From: JAFGOG01 sp034429215
GTDB lineage: Bacteria; Chloroflexota; Anaerolineae; JAAYZQ01
Assembly: GCA_034429215.1 (NCBI GenBank)
Contig: DAOUGI010000107.1
Location: 1 to 55,467, forward strand
DNA: 55,467 bases
Direction of reading: 5' to 3'
Position numbers and translations under genes: made by a program. This document shows, piece by piece, positions 8,798-17,407 of the stretch; the first letter of the stretch is position 1; every line of letters begins with the position of its first letter. The notes below the pieces were generated by a model. It saw only the letters and a program-made list of their open reading frames with translations, had not been told where the DNA came from and ran no database searches.

Positions 8798-8822
8798 GGT
8801 TACTGCATTTATGGAGGATAAG

Positions 8823-10661
8823 TTGAATCCGAGACAATTGACACGTTGGCTGCTCTATGTCGCGTTGATAGCATTGGTGGGCGTTTTTCTGTATAACCAG
8901 TTATCCCTGTCTCGCCCGCAGCCAAGCGCTATCTCACTACAGACGCTTGCCAAGGAGATCAAAGAGGGAAAGGTCACGCACATCACGATCAATGACTCCG
9001 AGGTCGAGATCGAGTACGCCGACAAGAGCGAGGCCATCTCTCACATGGAAGAGAATACCAGCCTGATCGAGACCCTCGACAATCTGGGACTCTCTGCTGA
9101 AGATCTGACCAAGGTTGAGATCGATGTGGCCAAGCCCAGCGGCATGTCCAATTGGCTGGGCATCCTTAGCTGGGTGCTGCCCTTGATCCTGATCAGCGTT
9201 TTCTTTTTCATCATTTTCCGCCAGGCGCAGAACAGTGGGAACCAGGCCATAGCCTTTGGCAAAAGCCGCGCCCGGATGTTCACCGGGGAAAAGCCAACGG
9301 TCACCTTTGACGACGTGGCCGGTGTAGAAGAAGCCAAGCAGGAACTGGCCGAGGTGGTCGAGTTTCTCAAGGAGCCCCAGAAGTTCATCGCGTTGGGGGC
9401 GCGTATCCCAAAAGGCGTTATCCTAGTCGGCGCTCCCGGCACCGGCAAGACACTGATGGCTAAGGCTGTGTCGGGCGAGGCCGGTGTTCCCTTTTTCTCT
9501 ATCTCCGGCTCTGAGTTCGTAGAGATGTTCGTCGGCGTTGGCGCCAGCCGAGTTCGTGACCTGTTCGATCAAGCCAAACGCAATTCACCCTGCATCGTGT
9601 TCATCGACGAGATCGACGCCGTGGGCCGGCATCGCGGCGCAGGGCTGGGCGGCTCACACGACGAGCGCGAGCAGACCCTGAATCAGATCCTGGTCGAGAT
9701 GGATGGGTTTGATACAGATACAAATGTTATCGTCGTCGCGGCCACGAACCGGCCCGATATCCTCGACCCGGCGTTGTTGCGGCCCGGTCGCTTTGACCGC
9801 CGCGTAGTCCTCGACCGGCCCGACATGAAGGGACGGGAGCAGATCATCAAAGTGCACGTGCGGGGCAAGCCGCTTGGCCCAGATGTGGACCTGGAAGCAC
9901 TGGCACGCCAGACGCCAGGCTTTGTGGGCGCCGACATCGAAAGCCTGGTCAACGAATCGGCGATCTTGGCTGCCCGGCGGAACAAGAAAAAGATCGATAT
10001 GGCCGAGTTCCAAGAGGCGGTTGAGCGGGTGATCGCCGGGCCAGAGCGCAAAAGCCGGATCATTAGCGACGAAGAGAAGACGGTGATCGCTTATCATGAG
10101 GCCGGACATGCCCTGGCAGCCGCCAAGACACCACTCGCCGACAAGGTACGCAAGATATCGATTATCGCCCGAGGTATGGCCGGAGGTTATACGATAGCCC
10201 TGCCGGACGAGGATCGCTATCTGACCAGCCACGCCCGCTTTGAGGCCGAATTGATCACCATGCTGGGTGGCCGGGCGGCAGAAGAGAGTGTGTTCCAGAG
10301 GCTTACGACCGGCGCCAGCAACGACCTTGAACGAGCGACCGCCTTGGCGCGCAAAATGGTCATGGAGTATGGCATGAGTGACGAGCTCGGGCCGATGACC
10401 TTTGGCGAGCGGGAAGAGTTGGTTTTCCTGGGCCGCAGTCTGTCGGAACACCGGAACTACAGTGAGGCGGTAGCCCGCAAGATCGATGTCGAGGTCCGCA
10501 AGATCATCAACAACGCTCATTCGCGCGCACTCGATGTGATGGGCTATCACAGAGAGCAGTTGGACGCTCTGGCCCAGCGCCTGATCCAGAAGGAGACGCT
10601 GGACGAGGCCGAGGTAAATGCCCTCCTGTCTGAAGCCCTGGTCGGAGTCACAAGTCAATAA
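8823..10661 (+). CDS. ftsH: ATP-dependent zinc metalloprotease FtsH
   Basis: 612 residues. A first membrane helix (~8-27), an extracytoplasmic domain, a second helix (~113-133), an AAA ATPase with Walker A GAPGTGKT (~203-210) and Walker B IVFIDEIDAVG plus the second region of homology, then an M41 protease with HEAGH at 425-429 and a downstream Asp in SNDLERAT. It degrades misassembled membrane proteins and short-lived regulators. The start is taken as the TTG at 8823 because GGAGG (8813-8817) lies 5 nt before it. The ATG at 8811 overlaps that SD and is 7 nt from the predicted transcript start. The frame is open further upstream, but that part is T-box leader DNA. It is monocistronic. Confidence 0.96.
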   Translation: MNPRQLTRWLLYVALIALVGVFLYNQLSLSRPQPSAISLQTLAKEIKEGKVTHITINDSEVEIEYADKSEAISHMEENTSLIETLDNLGLSAEDLTKVEIDVAKPSGMSNWLGILSWVLPLILISVFFFIIFRQAQNSGNQAIAFGKSRARMFTGEKPTVTFDDVAGVEEAKQELAEVVEFLKEPQKFIALGARIPKGVILVGAPGTGKTLMAKAVSGEAGVPFFSISGSEFVEMFVGVGASRVRDLFDQAKRNSPCIVFIDEIDAVGRHRGAGLGGSHDEREQTLNQILVEMDGFDTDTNVIVVAATNRPDILDPALLRPGRFDRRVVLDRPDMKGREQIIKVHVRGKPLGPDVDLEALARQTPGFVGADIESLVNESAILAARRNKKKIDMAEFQEAVERVIAGPERKSRIISDEEKTVIAYHEAGHALAAAKTPLADKVRKISIIARGMAGGYTIALPDEDRYLTSHARFEAELITMLGGRAAEESVFQRLTTGASNDLERATALARKMVMEYGMSDELGPMTFGEREELVFLGRSLSEHRNYSEAVARKIDVEVRKIINNAHSRALDVMGYHREQLDALAQRLIQKETLDEAEVNALLSEALVGVTSQ

Positions 10662-10668
10662 CGCGAGC

Positions 10669-10696
10669 TTGCGTTCCAGGCAAGATCTGGTATAAT
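10669..10696 (+). promoter_or_regulatory. Promoter of the V4R-domain gene
   Basis: TTGCGT at 10669-10674 and TATAAT at 10691-10696 are 16 bp apart. The predicted start near 10703 lies just upstream of the long GGAGGAGG ribosome-binding site. Confidence 0.7.
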
Positions 10697-10728
10697 ATGG
10701 GTAAGGCAGTCTCGTGGAGGAGGACAAA

Positions 10729-11367
10729 GTGTCACAAGAGCAACCTCAGAAAAGCGGATATTACTACCCCAATCTGATCGTCAAGATCTACCTAGAGTCG
10801 ATCCAGGAGATTATGGGCCCCAATGGCATGAAGGCGCTGTTGAACCAGGCCAAGATGCAGCACCTGATCGACAACTTTCCGCCGGGCAACCTGCACAAGG
10901 AGTATGATTTTGCCGATTTTGCCCAACTGAATGCGGCTATGGAAGAGATGTATGGCCCCCGAGGTGGTCGGGCAATGGCTCTGCGCGCCGGCCGCAAGGC
11001 ATTTGACCAGGGATTGAAGAACTTTGGCGCCATGGTTGGCATCGCCGACAGGACCTTCCGCCTATTGCCCTTGAATATCAGAATGAAGGTTGGTCTGCGA
11101 GCCATGGCGACCGCCTTTTCCAGCACCAGCGATCAGATCTGCTACGTCCGCGAGGAACCGGATTGCTTTATCTATGTCATCGAGCGCTGTCCGTGTTGTT
11201 GGGGCCGGCATGCCGACTCGTCGGTTTGTCACGCGGCTACGGGCATCATCCAGGGAGGGTTGGACTGGGGCACCAGTGGCAAAAAGTTCAGACTGACTGA
11301 GACGACGTGCATGGCCAAAGGGGACCCCTCCTGTAATTTCATCATCTCAAAGGAACCGATCGAGTAG
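10729..11367 (+). CDS. V4R (4-vinyl reductase-like) domain protein
   Basis: 212 residues from the GTG at 10729, chosen because GGAGGAGG at 10716-10723 lies 5 nt before it. The C-terminal half carries the cysteine-rich V4R signature: CPCCWG, SSVCHAATGIIQG, then CMAKGDPSCNFII at the very end. V4R domains bind small hydrophobic ligands, and the cysteines may hold a metal. The N-terminal half is helical with no domain I recognise. No photosynthesis gene is nearby, so vinyl reduction is unlikely; a small-molecule sensor is the better guess. The gene is alone between its own promoter and a strong terminator at 11409-11454. Confidence 0.75.
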   Translation: MSQEQPQKSGYYYPNLIVKIYLESIQEIMGPNGMKALLNQAKMQHLIDNFPPGNLHKEYDFADFAQLNAAMEEMYGPRGGRAMALRAGRKAFDQGLKNFGAMVGIADRTFRLLPLNIRMKVGLRAMATAFSSTSDQICYVREEPDCFIYVIERCPCCWGRHADSSVCHAATGIIQGGLDWGTSGKKFRLTETTCMAKGDPSCNFIISKEPIE

Positions 11368-11408
11368 GTGTAGAGCGGTTTGTTGCTTGCCAGATTGTCG
11401 GTTTCGAG

Positions 11409-11454
11409 GAGGACACAGGGCGTTGTTGCCTGCCAGAACCCTGTGCCCTCTTTT
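11409..11454 (+). terminator. Intrinsic terminator after the V4R gene
   Basis: GAGG-A-CACAGGG (11409-11420) pairs with CCCTGTG-C-CCTC (11439-11450) with one mismatch and is followed by TTTTATT. Confidence 0.85.
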
Positions 11455-11508
11455 ATTATGTGAAAGCGGCCCCAACGCCTTCACACTAGACTCTAGAATA
11501 GGATCCTC

Positions 11509-13491
11509 ATGAATCAAAGCGTGAAATATACCATCATCGGCCTGGGCATAGCCTTGCTGTTCTGGTGCTGCGCGGCTGTCATCGGGCTGGGTCTGGGATG
11601 GTCTGCCATCAAGGATGATGTAGCGGATATCTTGGAAGCACAGGTCACCACAGAACCGATGCCAATCTCGGAAATCGAGCGCAGGGCTGCAACTGCTGAG
11701 GAGCGCCAAACCGCAGAGCTGCTGGCAGAAGCATCAGTACCGGAAAGGGATCTCGCAGACTTGATCAGCCGACTTGGCGGCGCGCCGGCGTTGCCCGATC
11801 TGGCGCCAGAAACCGATCCGCCAGATTATGCGTTGGGCGACGAGGTCACTTTTCAGCTCCACAACGTCGAGACCAATCAATTCTTTACCACCGACGCTGC
11901 CTTGAGTTATATCACCCCGCACGCTTACTGGTGGGTCGAAAAAGGCTACTCGATCCCGGAAGACGACATGGAAGAATCGGCATTGAATTTCGAGGAACAG
12001 ACCTATCCCACGAACCGGCGGATCTTTGGCAGCGAATGGACCCCAGGCATCGACGGCGATCCGCACATCTATATCTTTCTCGGCTATGTGCCGGGCGTCG
12101 GCGGTTCCTTTTCGCCCCCTGACGAGTACCCGGCAGAGATAAACTCTCACTCGAACGAACACGAGATGTTCTACATCAACCTGGACAATGCCATGCCCGG
12201 CAATGCCTACTTTGACGGCATCCTGGCGCACGAGTTCCAGCACATGATCCACTGGAACCAGGATCGTGACGAAGTTACCTGGATCAACGAGGCCATGTCT
12301 GAGCTAGCCGCGCAGGTGAACGGCTATGACATAGGTGGCTCGGACATTGCTTTTACCCAGGAGCCGGACACCCAGCTCACCACATGGTCCGAGCTCGACG
12401 CTTCTGGGCCACACTATGGCGCCAGTTACTTGTTCGGTGCCTACGTGCTCGATCAATACGGGGCAGAAGCCATCAGCCAGTTAGTCGCAGGACAAGATAA
12501 CGGCATCGCCGGAGTGGACGCGATGTTGGCGGCCGCAGACTCGAACGGGCGCCAGTTCACCGATCTGTACGCCGATTGGCTGATTGCCAATTACCTGGAC
12601 GACCAGGAACCGGCCAATGGGCGCTATGGCTATGCCGACGTGTCTGTGCCCAAGGTCCGCCTGGCCGACCGTCACTCCGATTACCCCGTCGATCAACTGG
12701 CAGCGGTGGGCCAGTACGCTGCGGACTATATCCGGCTGGAAGGGCGGGGAAACCTGACTATCGAATTCACTGGCAGCACCCTTGCCTCGCTGGTGGGCAA
12801 CCAAGCACACAGCGGGCAGTATCAGTGGTGGTCAAACCGCAGCGACGAGAGCGACGCCAGGCTGACACGGGCCTTTGACCTGACCAGGCTGGAACAGGCC
12901 ACGCTGCAGGCCTGGATGTGGTATGACCTGGAAGTGGACTATGACTATGCCTACGTCGAGGTCTCGACCGATGACGGGGAAACATGGACCATCCTGGCAA
13001 ACGATCACACGGTCACCACCGACCCAAGCGGTAATAGCTATGGGCCGGCGCTTACCGGTCTGAGCGGCGGCGACGATGGCCCGGCCTGGATCCAGCAGAG
13101 CTTTGACCTGACGCCGTTCGCCGGCCGGCAGGTACTAATCCGCTTCGAGGTCATCACCGACGAGGAGCTGAACCACCCGGGCCTGTGCCTGGACGATGTG
13201 ACAATCCCCGAGCTTGGCTATACTCACGACGCCGAGGCCGACGATGATGGCTGGGTCGCCGAAGGGTTCTTGCAGGTCACCGACTATGTGCCCCAGCAAT
13301 TTCTGGTGCAGATGATCACAATAGGTAATGAAACCAGAGTCGAGCGGATGACTCTCGACGAGCTGTCCCATGGGACGATGACCATCACCGGACTGGGCGA
13401 TGGTGTCGACCGCGCTGTGCTGGTCATCTCCGCCCTGGCGCCGGTGACCACCGAACGGGCGTCATACCACTATCAGATCACACAGGACTAG
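11509..13491 (+). CDS. Membrane-anchored zinc metallopeptidase, M6/immune-inhibitor-A-like
   Basis: 660 residues. An N-terminal hydrophobic helix (~8-30) acts as signal anchor and is followed by an acidic stalk. The catalytic motif HEFQH is at residues 241-245, with ENxAMSE-like INEAMSE about 17 residues on, the expected third-ligand Glu region. The C-terminal half (~420-560) contains a MAM-like jelly-roll segment (AFDLTRLEQATLQAW, then YVEVSTDDGETW) as found at the end of M6 peptidases, and a further beta-rich tail. It should act outside the cell on proteins. Its 3' end overlaps the convergent MFS gene by 14 bp. Confidence 0.8.
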   Translation: MNQSVKYTIIGLGIALLFWCCAAVIGLGLGWSAIKDDVADILEAQVTTEPMPISEIERRAATAEERQTAELLAEASVPERDLADLISRLGGAPALPDLAPETDPPDYALGDEVTFQLHNVETNQFFTTDAALSYITPHAYWWVEKGYSIPEDDMEESALNFEEQTYPTNRRIFGSEWTPGIDGDPHIYIFLGYVPGVGGSFSPPDEYPAEINSHSNEHEMFYINLDNAMPGNAYFDGILAHEFQHMIHWNQDRDEVTWINEAMSELAAQVNGYDIGGSDIAFTQEPDTQLTTWSELDASGPHYGASYLFGAYVLDQYGAEAISQLVAGQDNGIAGVDAMLAAADSNGRQFTDLYADWLIANYLDDQEPANGRYGYADVSVPKVRLADRHSDYPVDQLAAVGQYAADYIRLEGRGNLTIEFTGSTLASLVGNQAHSGQYQWWSNRSDESDARLTRAFDLTRLEQATLQAWMWYDLEVDYDYAYVEVSTDDGETWTILANDHTVTTDPSGNSYGPALTGLSGGDDGPAWIQQSFDLTPFAGRQVLIRFEVITDEELNHPGLCLDDVTIPELGYTHDAEADDDGWVAEGFLQVTDYVPQQFLVQMITIGNETRVERMTLDELSHGTMTITGLGDGVDRAVLVISALAPVTTERASYHYQITQD

Positions 13492-14866
13492 GCGAGTCTT
13501 CCAAACCGTCATCCTGAGCGTCCATGGAGCGCGAAAAATCTTTCCCTGCCCGGCGCGGCTCCTGTACCCCCCAGTACAAGGCAACCAGCGCCGCCAGGTT
13601 GATGCCGGCCGTCACGGCAAAAAGCCAACTGTAGCCAATGCCGGCCAGCCAGGCGCCGATCATTGGCGCCACCATGCTTACCATGCCTGTGCTTGTGTTC
13701 GCCAGGCCGACGTAGGTGGGCCGGCGCTCAGGGGGCGAGAACTCCATTACCATCAAGACGCCCGAGACAAAGAGTGCAGCAGAGGTGATCCCCAACAGGG
13801 CGAACACCAGATACTGCCAACCTGGCGATGGCGCAATCCAGGCCAAAGCATAAGCGATCAATGCAGCCAGGGTGCCAATCTCCAGCGTTAGCTTGTGACC
13901 AAACCGGTCGGCCAGAAAGCCCAAACCGAGGTTGCCAAAGGTCTGCCCGATCAGCAGGGAGGCTGTGAACAGGCCAACCGTACCATCGGGTACGTGCCAG
14001 CGCTGCACGGCAGCGACCGTTATGAATCCATACCCCATGCCGCCCAGAGCAAGCAGCAGCCGTGCCACGAGGAACCGGCGAAAATTCTGGTCGTGCCGAA
14101 CGATGCCGGGCAAACTGGCCCAGAATTGGTGCTGGCTCTGCTGTGGCACATCGGCCCGCTGGACTGGCTCGCGCGTCAACGACAGAAAGATCCAGCTCAG
14201 CAGGATGCCGACTGCCGCAATGACAAAGCAATAGATAAAGTTGGTGGGGAACGGGTAACCCTTCAGGATCTGGGCGCTAAACCCAGCCCCCAGCGCCGCC
14301 GCCCCGGCACCAAGGAACTGGGTCGCCCCAAGAAGACGCCCACGCCGGTCCACCGGGAAACAGCGGGCGATCAGGTCCTGCCAAGAGGTCGCCACCACCC
14401 CAGCGCCCAAGCTGTGCCAGGCATAACCAACCAGGAACAGGATCAGGCCCCAGGTTAAGGACTTGGCGGCGACGATGGCAGAAAGCACCAGCATGAACAA
14501 CGGCAGCCGTTCCAGAAAAAGGCCAGCGTTCACAACTACCGCTTTCATCCGAGCCAGCCGTTGGACCGGCGCTGCAGTGAAAAGCTGGGGCAGGTACCAG
14601 CCGGCTTGGGCAATAACAGCGACTAAGCCTATCGGCAGCGTACTCGGCGTCAGCTTGCTGATGAAAAGCGGGACGATGGTCGAGGACGAGGCAAAACTTG
14701 CGCCGAACCAGAAAAAAGCGCCGTCCAGCAGGTTGGCGGTAAAGTTCCAGCGATAGTTGCGATCCACCTCGGCGGCGATCTCGGCTTGGGTGCGGGACGG
14801 GACCGGCTTATCCAGCTCCAACAGCCAGCATAGCGCCCGGTTGAAGACATTACGATGTCGGCTCAA
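13478..14866 (-). CDS. Major facilitator superfamily transporter
   Basis: 462 residues with about twelve hydrophobic segments and a soluble N-terminal stretch of ~55 residues. The loop LGFLADRFGHKLTLEIG matches the MFS motif between helices 2-3 or 8-9 (G-x-x-x-D-R-x-G). The substrate cannot be told from sequence. The start is a TTG at 14866 with GAGGAG 8 nt upstream. The start overlaps the end of the upstream jelly-roll gene by 17 bp, so the two are probably translationally coupled. The C-terminal codons include a copy of the dispersed GTCATCCTGAG repeat (13508-13542). Confidence 0.85.
   Translation of the reverse strand: MSRHRNVFNRALCWLLELDKPVPSRTQAEIAAEVDRNYRWNFTANLLDGAFFWFGASFASSSTIVPLFISKLTPSTLPIGLVAVIAQAGWYLPQLFTAAPVQRLARMKAVVVNAGLFLERLPLFMLVLSAIVAAKSLTWGLILFLVGYAWHSLGAGVVATSWQDLIARCFPVDRRGRLLGATQFLGAGAAALGAGFSAQILKGYPFPTNFIYCFVIAAVGILLSWIFLSLTREPVQRADVPQQSQHQFWASLPGIVRHDQNFRRFLVARLLLALGGMGYGFITVAAVQRWHVPDGTVGLFTASLLIGQTFGNLGLGFLADRFGHKLTLEIGTLAALIAYALAWIAPSPGWQYLVFALLGITSAALFVSGVLMVMEFSPPERRPTYVGLANTSTGMVSMVAPMIGAWLAGIGYSWLFAVTAGINLAALVALYWGVQEPRRAGKDFSRSMDAQDDGLEDSPSPV
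13508..13542 (+). repeat. Dispersed GTCATCCTGAG-type repeat, copy 1
   Basis: Begins GTCATCCTGAGCG and ends GCGAAAAATCTT. It is similar to copies at 19066, 19873 and 45626. This copy lies inside the 3' end of the MFS coding sequence. Confidence 0.6.
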
Positions 14867-15650
14867 TTGTGAACTCCTCTACCTCCATCCACTGCCGTTC
14901 TGCAACCTCCAAGACACCCCAGCCCAGCCGCCCCTGCGGCGTGGCCACCATGTACTGGTTGTCCAGCCACATGACAAATCCCAGCGGGCCGCGTGGCGAG
15001 GAAATGGGTCCGGCAACCAGCTCCCCATCGACAAAAAAGTGCGAGTGGCACCGGCCCCATTCAATAACATAGACGTGCCATTCCGTCATGCTCGCCTCCA
15101 ACGCTGCCTCGGACACGTGGATGGCGCGCTGAATCGGCGGCCACAACGCCCGATACACCCGGCGAATATTCATGAGCAGCACAACAGGCAGAGCTACAGG
15201 CGCTAAAAGCAGAGCCGCAGGGCGCAATGCATCTATGGTCGCTGCCTTCCATCCACAGCCCAGCGCATTCAGGTCCAGTTTCATGTCAGAAGGAAGTGAG
15301 GCGTAAAAGAACCAGATGGCCCGCGGCAGAGCCGGCAAGCAGTGCCCGGTCATCAGAAATGGATCGTTCCAGAAACCAAAGCCTGCCGTGCCTCTTAACT
15401 CACCTGCCGGGTGGGAGAACCGGGCACGGACGACAAGGCGGAGTGGCGGCCGCCAAAGAAAATGGCGGCGAGGCTTGCCCGCATAGTCGTCAATCTGTGC
15501 ATTGCTGTAGTGCCCGCAGGCTATACTGCCGACGACGAAATGCAAAGCAGAGTCCACCGGCTCCAGCACGCCGCTCCTTATTTCATGGCGGCGCCAGCGA
15601 GCACTCAATTGAGGCAGATCTTCGTGAACCGAAACCATTTCCGGACCCAT
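14850..15650 (-). CDS. Uncharacterised protein, concanavalin-like/GH16-like fold suspected
   Basis: 266 residues, not confidently assigned. Beta-rich sequence with GFGFWNDPF in the middle, one hydrophobic stretch (~167-187, LLLAPVALPVVLLM), and late motifs W-x-x-Y-x-I-E-W followed by FFVDGELV. That spacing is typical of laminarinase/LamG jelly rolls, but the catalytic ExDxxE motif of GH16 is not visible, so an enzyme claim is not justified. The start is placed at the ATG at 15650. It lies exactly 7 nt after a TACGAT -10, so the mRNA is probably leaderless; the frame is open 48 nt further upstream. The next gene, an MFS transporter, overlaps it by 17 bp. Confidence 0.6.
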   Translation of the reverse strand: MGPEMVSVHEDLPQLSARWRRHEIRSGVLEPVDSALHFVVGSIACGHYSNAQIDDYAGKPRRHFLWRPPLRLVVRARFSHPAGELRGTAGFGFWNDPFLMTGHCLPALPRAIWFFYASLPSDMKLDLNALGCGWKAATIDALRPAALLLAPVALPVVLLMNIRRVYRALWPPIQRAIHVSEAALEASMTEWHVYVIEWGRCHSHFFVDGELVAGPISSPRGPLGFVMWLDNQYMVATPQGRLGWGVLEVAERQWMEVEEFTIEPTS

Positions 15651-15657
15651 TCGGTTG

Positions 15658-15686
15658 ATCGTATCCGAATCAGGGACGGGTGTCAA
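15658..15686 (-). promoter_or_regulatory. Promoter of the jelly-roll/MFS pair
   Basis: On the minus strand TTGACA (15681-15686) and TACGAT (15658-15663) are 17 bp apart. The ATG at 15650 starts 7 nt after the -10, at the expected transcript start. Confidence 0.65.
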
Positions 15687-15707
15687 ATCCCTACCCACGG
15701 TCAGCTT

Positions 15708-15735
15708 TTGACACCATAGCCGCTTTGGCTATAAT
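15708..15735 (+). promoter_or_regulatory. Consensus promoter of the ECF-coaX operon
   Basis: TTGACA (15708-15713) and TATAAT (15730-15735) are both perfect and 16 bp apart. The predicted start is near 15742. It is divergent from the promoter at 15658-15686, with 21 bp between the -35 boxes. Confidence 0.85.
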
Positions 15736-15741
15736 GACCTG

Positions 15742-15942
15742 GCCACGGACCCGTAAGGGCCGTGAGCTCTACCTGCGAAAGCCAAACGCACCGCTTTCCG
15801 GTGCCGCTGGGATCGCCGAGGCGACCGAGACGGCAAGAGGGAGTGGTCCTCTGTCGACCTTGCCTTGTTGCCGCCCAACGCCGACCTGGCCCGGCCTGTT
15901 GATGCCCTGCGGGTGGACACTCTCGACGCAAAGGAGAATCTC
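15742..15942 (+). promoter_or_regulatory. Long structured 5' leader, riboswitch candidate
   Basis: About 200 nt of untranslated leader before the ECF S component. It holds four successive hairpins: CACGG-A-CCC/GGG-CCGTG; GCACCG/CGGTGC; TCGCC/GGCGA; and GGCAAG with AGAGG inside, closing on CCTCT and CTTGCC. The ribosome-binding site AAGGAGA is at 15931. I do not recognise a known riboswitch core in it (not TPP, FMN, cobalamin, THF or preQ1 as I remember them). A ligand-sensing role is inference from its length, its structure and the vitamin-uptake genes it precedes. Confidence 0.45.
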
Positions 15943-16524
15943 ATGGCGCGTTCTAATCGTTTCTGGCGGCTCAGCACCTACGATCTGGCAGTGGCCGGGG
16001 TGTTCGGGGCACTGGCTATCGTGCTGGCCTTTACGCCCCTGGGCCTGATCCCCGTTCCCAATATCAGTGGCTCGGCTACCAGCTTGCACTTGCCGGCCAT
16101 CGTTGCCGGTATCCTGGCCGGTCCCATCGTTGGCGCGTTGGTCGGACTGGTGTTAGCCATCGCCTCCTGGTCCCTCTACAGCGCGACCTTTATCACCCTC
16201 GCCGGCGGTAACTTGATCGTGGCACTGCTGGCCGCCTTTCTACCGCGGATCCTGATCGGCATCCTGGCTTACTATGCCTACCGGCCCCTGCGACGCTGGC
16301 CGGCCCTGGCTGCCGGGGTAGCAGGTATCGTCGGCACACTAACCAACAGCGCCGGTGTGCTGGGGATCATGTACGCATTCGGCGCATTCCCGACAGAACT
16401 CCTGGTGCCCATCCTGTCCATGAACATGCCCATCGAGATCGCGCTGGCCCTGATCATCACCATCCCCGTCGTAGTCGCGCTGAGGGCAACTGGCAAGAGC
16501 CAAATTGCAGCCGCGCGTGACTGA
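15943..16524 (+). CDS. ECF transporter substrate-binding (S) component, possibly for pantothenate
   Basis: 193 residues with about six hydrophobic helices (GALAIVLAFTPLGLIPVP, HLPAIVAGILAGPIVGALVG and others). The layout and the early glycine-rich, helix-breaking segment match S components of energy-coupling-factor transporters. The start is the ATG at 15943 with AAGGAGA 5 nt upstream; the frame is open earlier but lies in the leader. The next four genes are two ATPases, the T protein and coaX. Because CoaX phosphorylates pantothenate, I infer that this S component binds pantothenate. The sequence alone does not prove the ligand. Confidence 0.8.
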   Translation: MARSNRFWRLSTYDLAVAGVFGALAIVLAFTPLGLIPVPNISGSATSLHLPAIVAGILAGPIVGALVGLVLAIASWSLYSATFITLAGGNLIVALLAAFLPRILIGILAYYAYRPLRRWPALAAGVAGIVGTLTNSAGVLGIMYAFGAFPTELLVPILSMNMPIEIALALIITIPVVVALRATGKSQIAAARD

Positions 16525-17407
16525 CGAACAAAAGCCACCTTTCATCCAGGTCACGGACCTGGAACACACCTACTCTCCGGAAGATGGCAAGCAGGTGCAC
16601 GCCCTGAGCGGGGTAAACCTGACCATCAACCAGGGCGAGTTTGTGGCTATCATCGGCCCGAACGGATCGGGCAAATCGACGCTGGCCCGTCATTTTAATG
16701 GGCTACTGCTTCCGACAGCAGGGCAGGTGTCGGTCGACGGTCTGCTCACCGCCGATCCCAACCACCTGCCGGCGATCCGGCAGCGGGTCGGGATGGTCTT
16801 CCAGAATCCCGACAACCAGCTGGTAGCCAGCACGGTGGAAGAGGACGTGGCCTTTGGCCCAGAGAACCTAGCTTTGCCCCCCGACGAGATCCGGCGGCGA
16901 GTGGACGAAGCACTGGCGATTGTCGGCCTGACCGATTATGCAACGCACCCACCGCACATGCTCTCCGGCGGCCAGAAACAGAAGGTGGCCATCGCCGGCG
17001 CCCTGGCGACCCGCTCCGACTGCATTGTCTTTGACGAGCCGAACTCAATGCTCGATCCGCCTGGCCGCCAGCAGGTGTTGGACACTATCCGCCGGCTCAA
17101 TGGCGAGGGGATGACGATCGTGTTGATCACCCAATCGATGGACGAGGCAGCCTTGGCCAAGCGGATTGTAGTAATGAACGCCGGACGTGTCGTTCTAGAC
17201 GGGCCGCCAGAAGCGGTGTTTGCCGTACCGGGCACAAAGTGCGACCAGGGGGACAGCGAAAGCAACCACTTGGGGTCGCCCCTACTGGAAGAAATAGGGC
17301 TCGACCGACCTTTTGCCGCCGAGGTGGCCGACCGGCTGCGGGAGCAAGGGTTGCCGCTGCCTACCGGCCTGTTGACGGTAGACCAGTTGGTGGTGGCGCT
17401 ATGCTGA
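16517..17407 (+). CDS. ecfA1: ECF transporter ATPase A1
   Basis: 296 residues and an ABC ATPase of the CbiO/EcfA type. Walker A is GPNGSGKST, the Q-loop is VFQNPDNQ, the signature is LSGGQKQ, and Walker B runs CIVFDEPNSMLDP, where the usual T is replaced by N-S. It pairs with EcfA2 to drive the T and S subunits. The likely start is the GTG at 16517, which overlaps the stop of the S gene (GTGACTGA); a TTG at 16505 is the alternative. No strong SD is seen, so translational coupling is probable. Between the Walker B and the end lies a ~60-residue C-terminal tail. Confidence 0.9.
   Translation: MTDEQKPPFIQVTDLEHTYSPEDGKQVHALSGVNLTINQGEFVAIIGPNGSGKSTLARHFNGLLLPTAGQVSVDGLLTADPNHLPAIRQRVGMVFQNPDNQLVASTVEEDVAFGPENLALPPDEIRRRVDEALAIVGLTDYATHPPHMLSGGQKQKVAIAGALATRSDCIVFDEPNSMLDPPGRQQVLDTIRRLNGEGMTIVLITQSMDEAALAKRIVVMNAGRVVLDGPPEAVFAVPGTKCDQGDSESNHLGSPLLEEIGLDRPFAAEVADRLREQGLPLPTGLLTVDQLVVALC

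Noticed and set aside
8499..8822. In-frame upstream extension of ftsH
   Set aside because: This DNA is the T-box leader and both promoters. The GGAGG-TTG start at 8823 fits the predicted transcript.
15742..15942. Assignment of the ECF leader to a named riboswitch (TPP, cobalamin, c-di-GMP, ZTP)
   Set aside because: I compared the core motifs I remember and none fits in order; naming one would be a guess.
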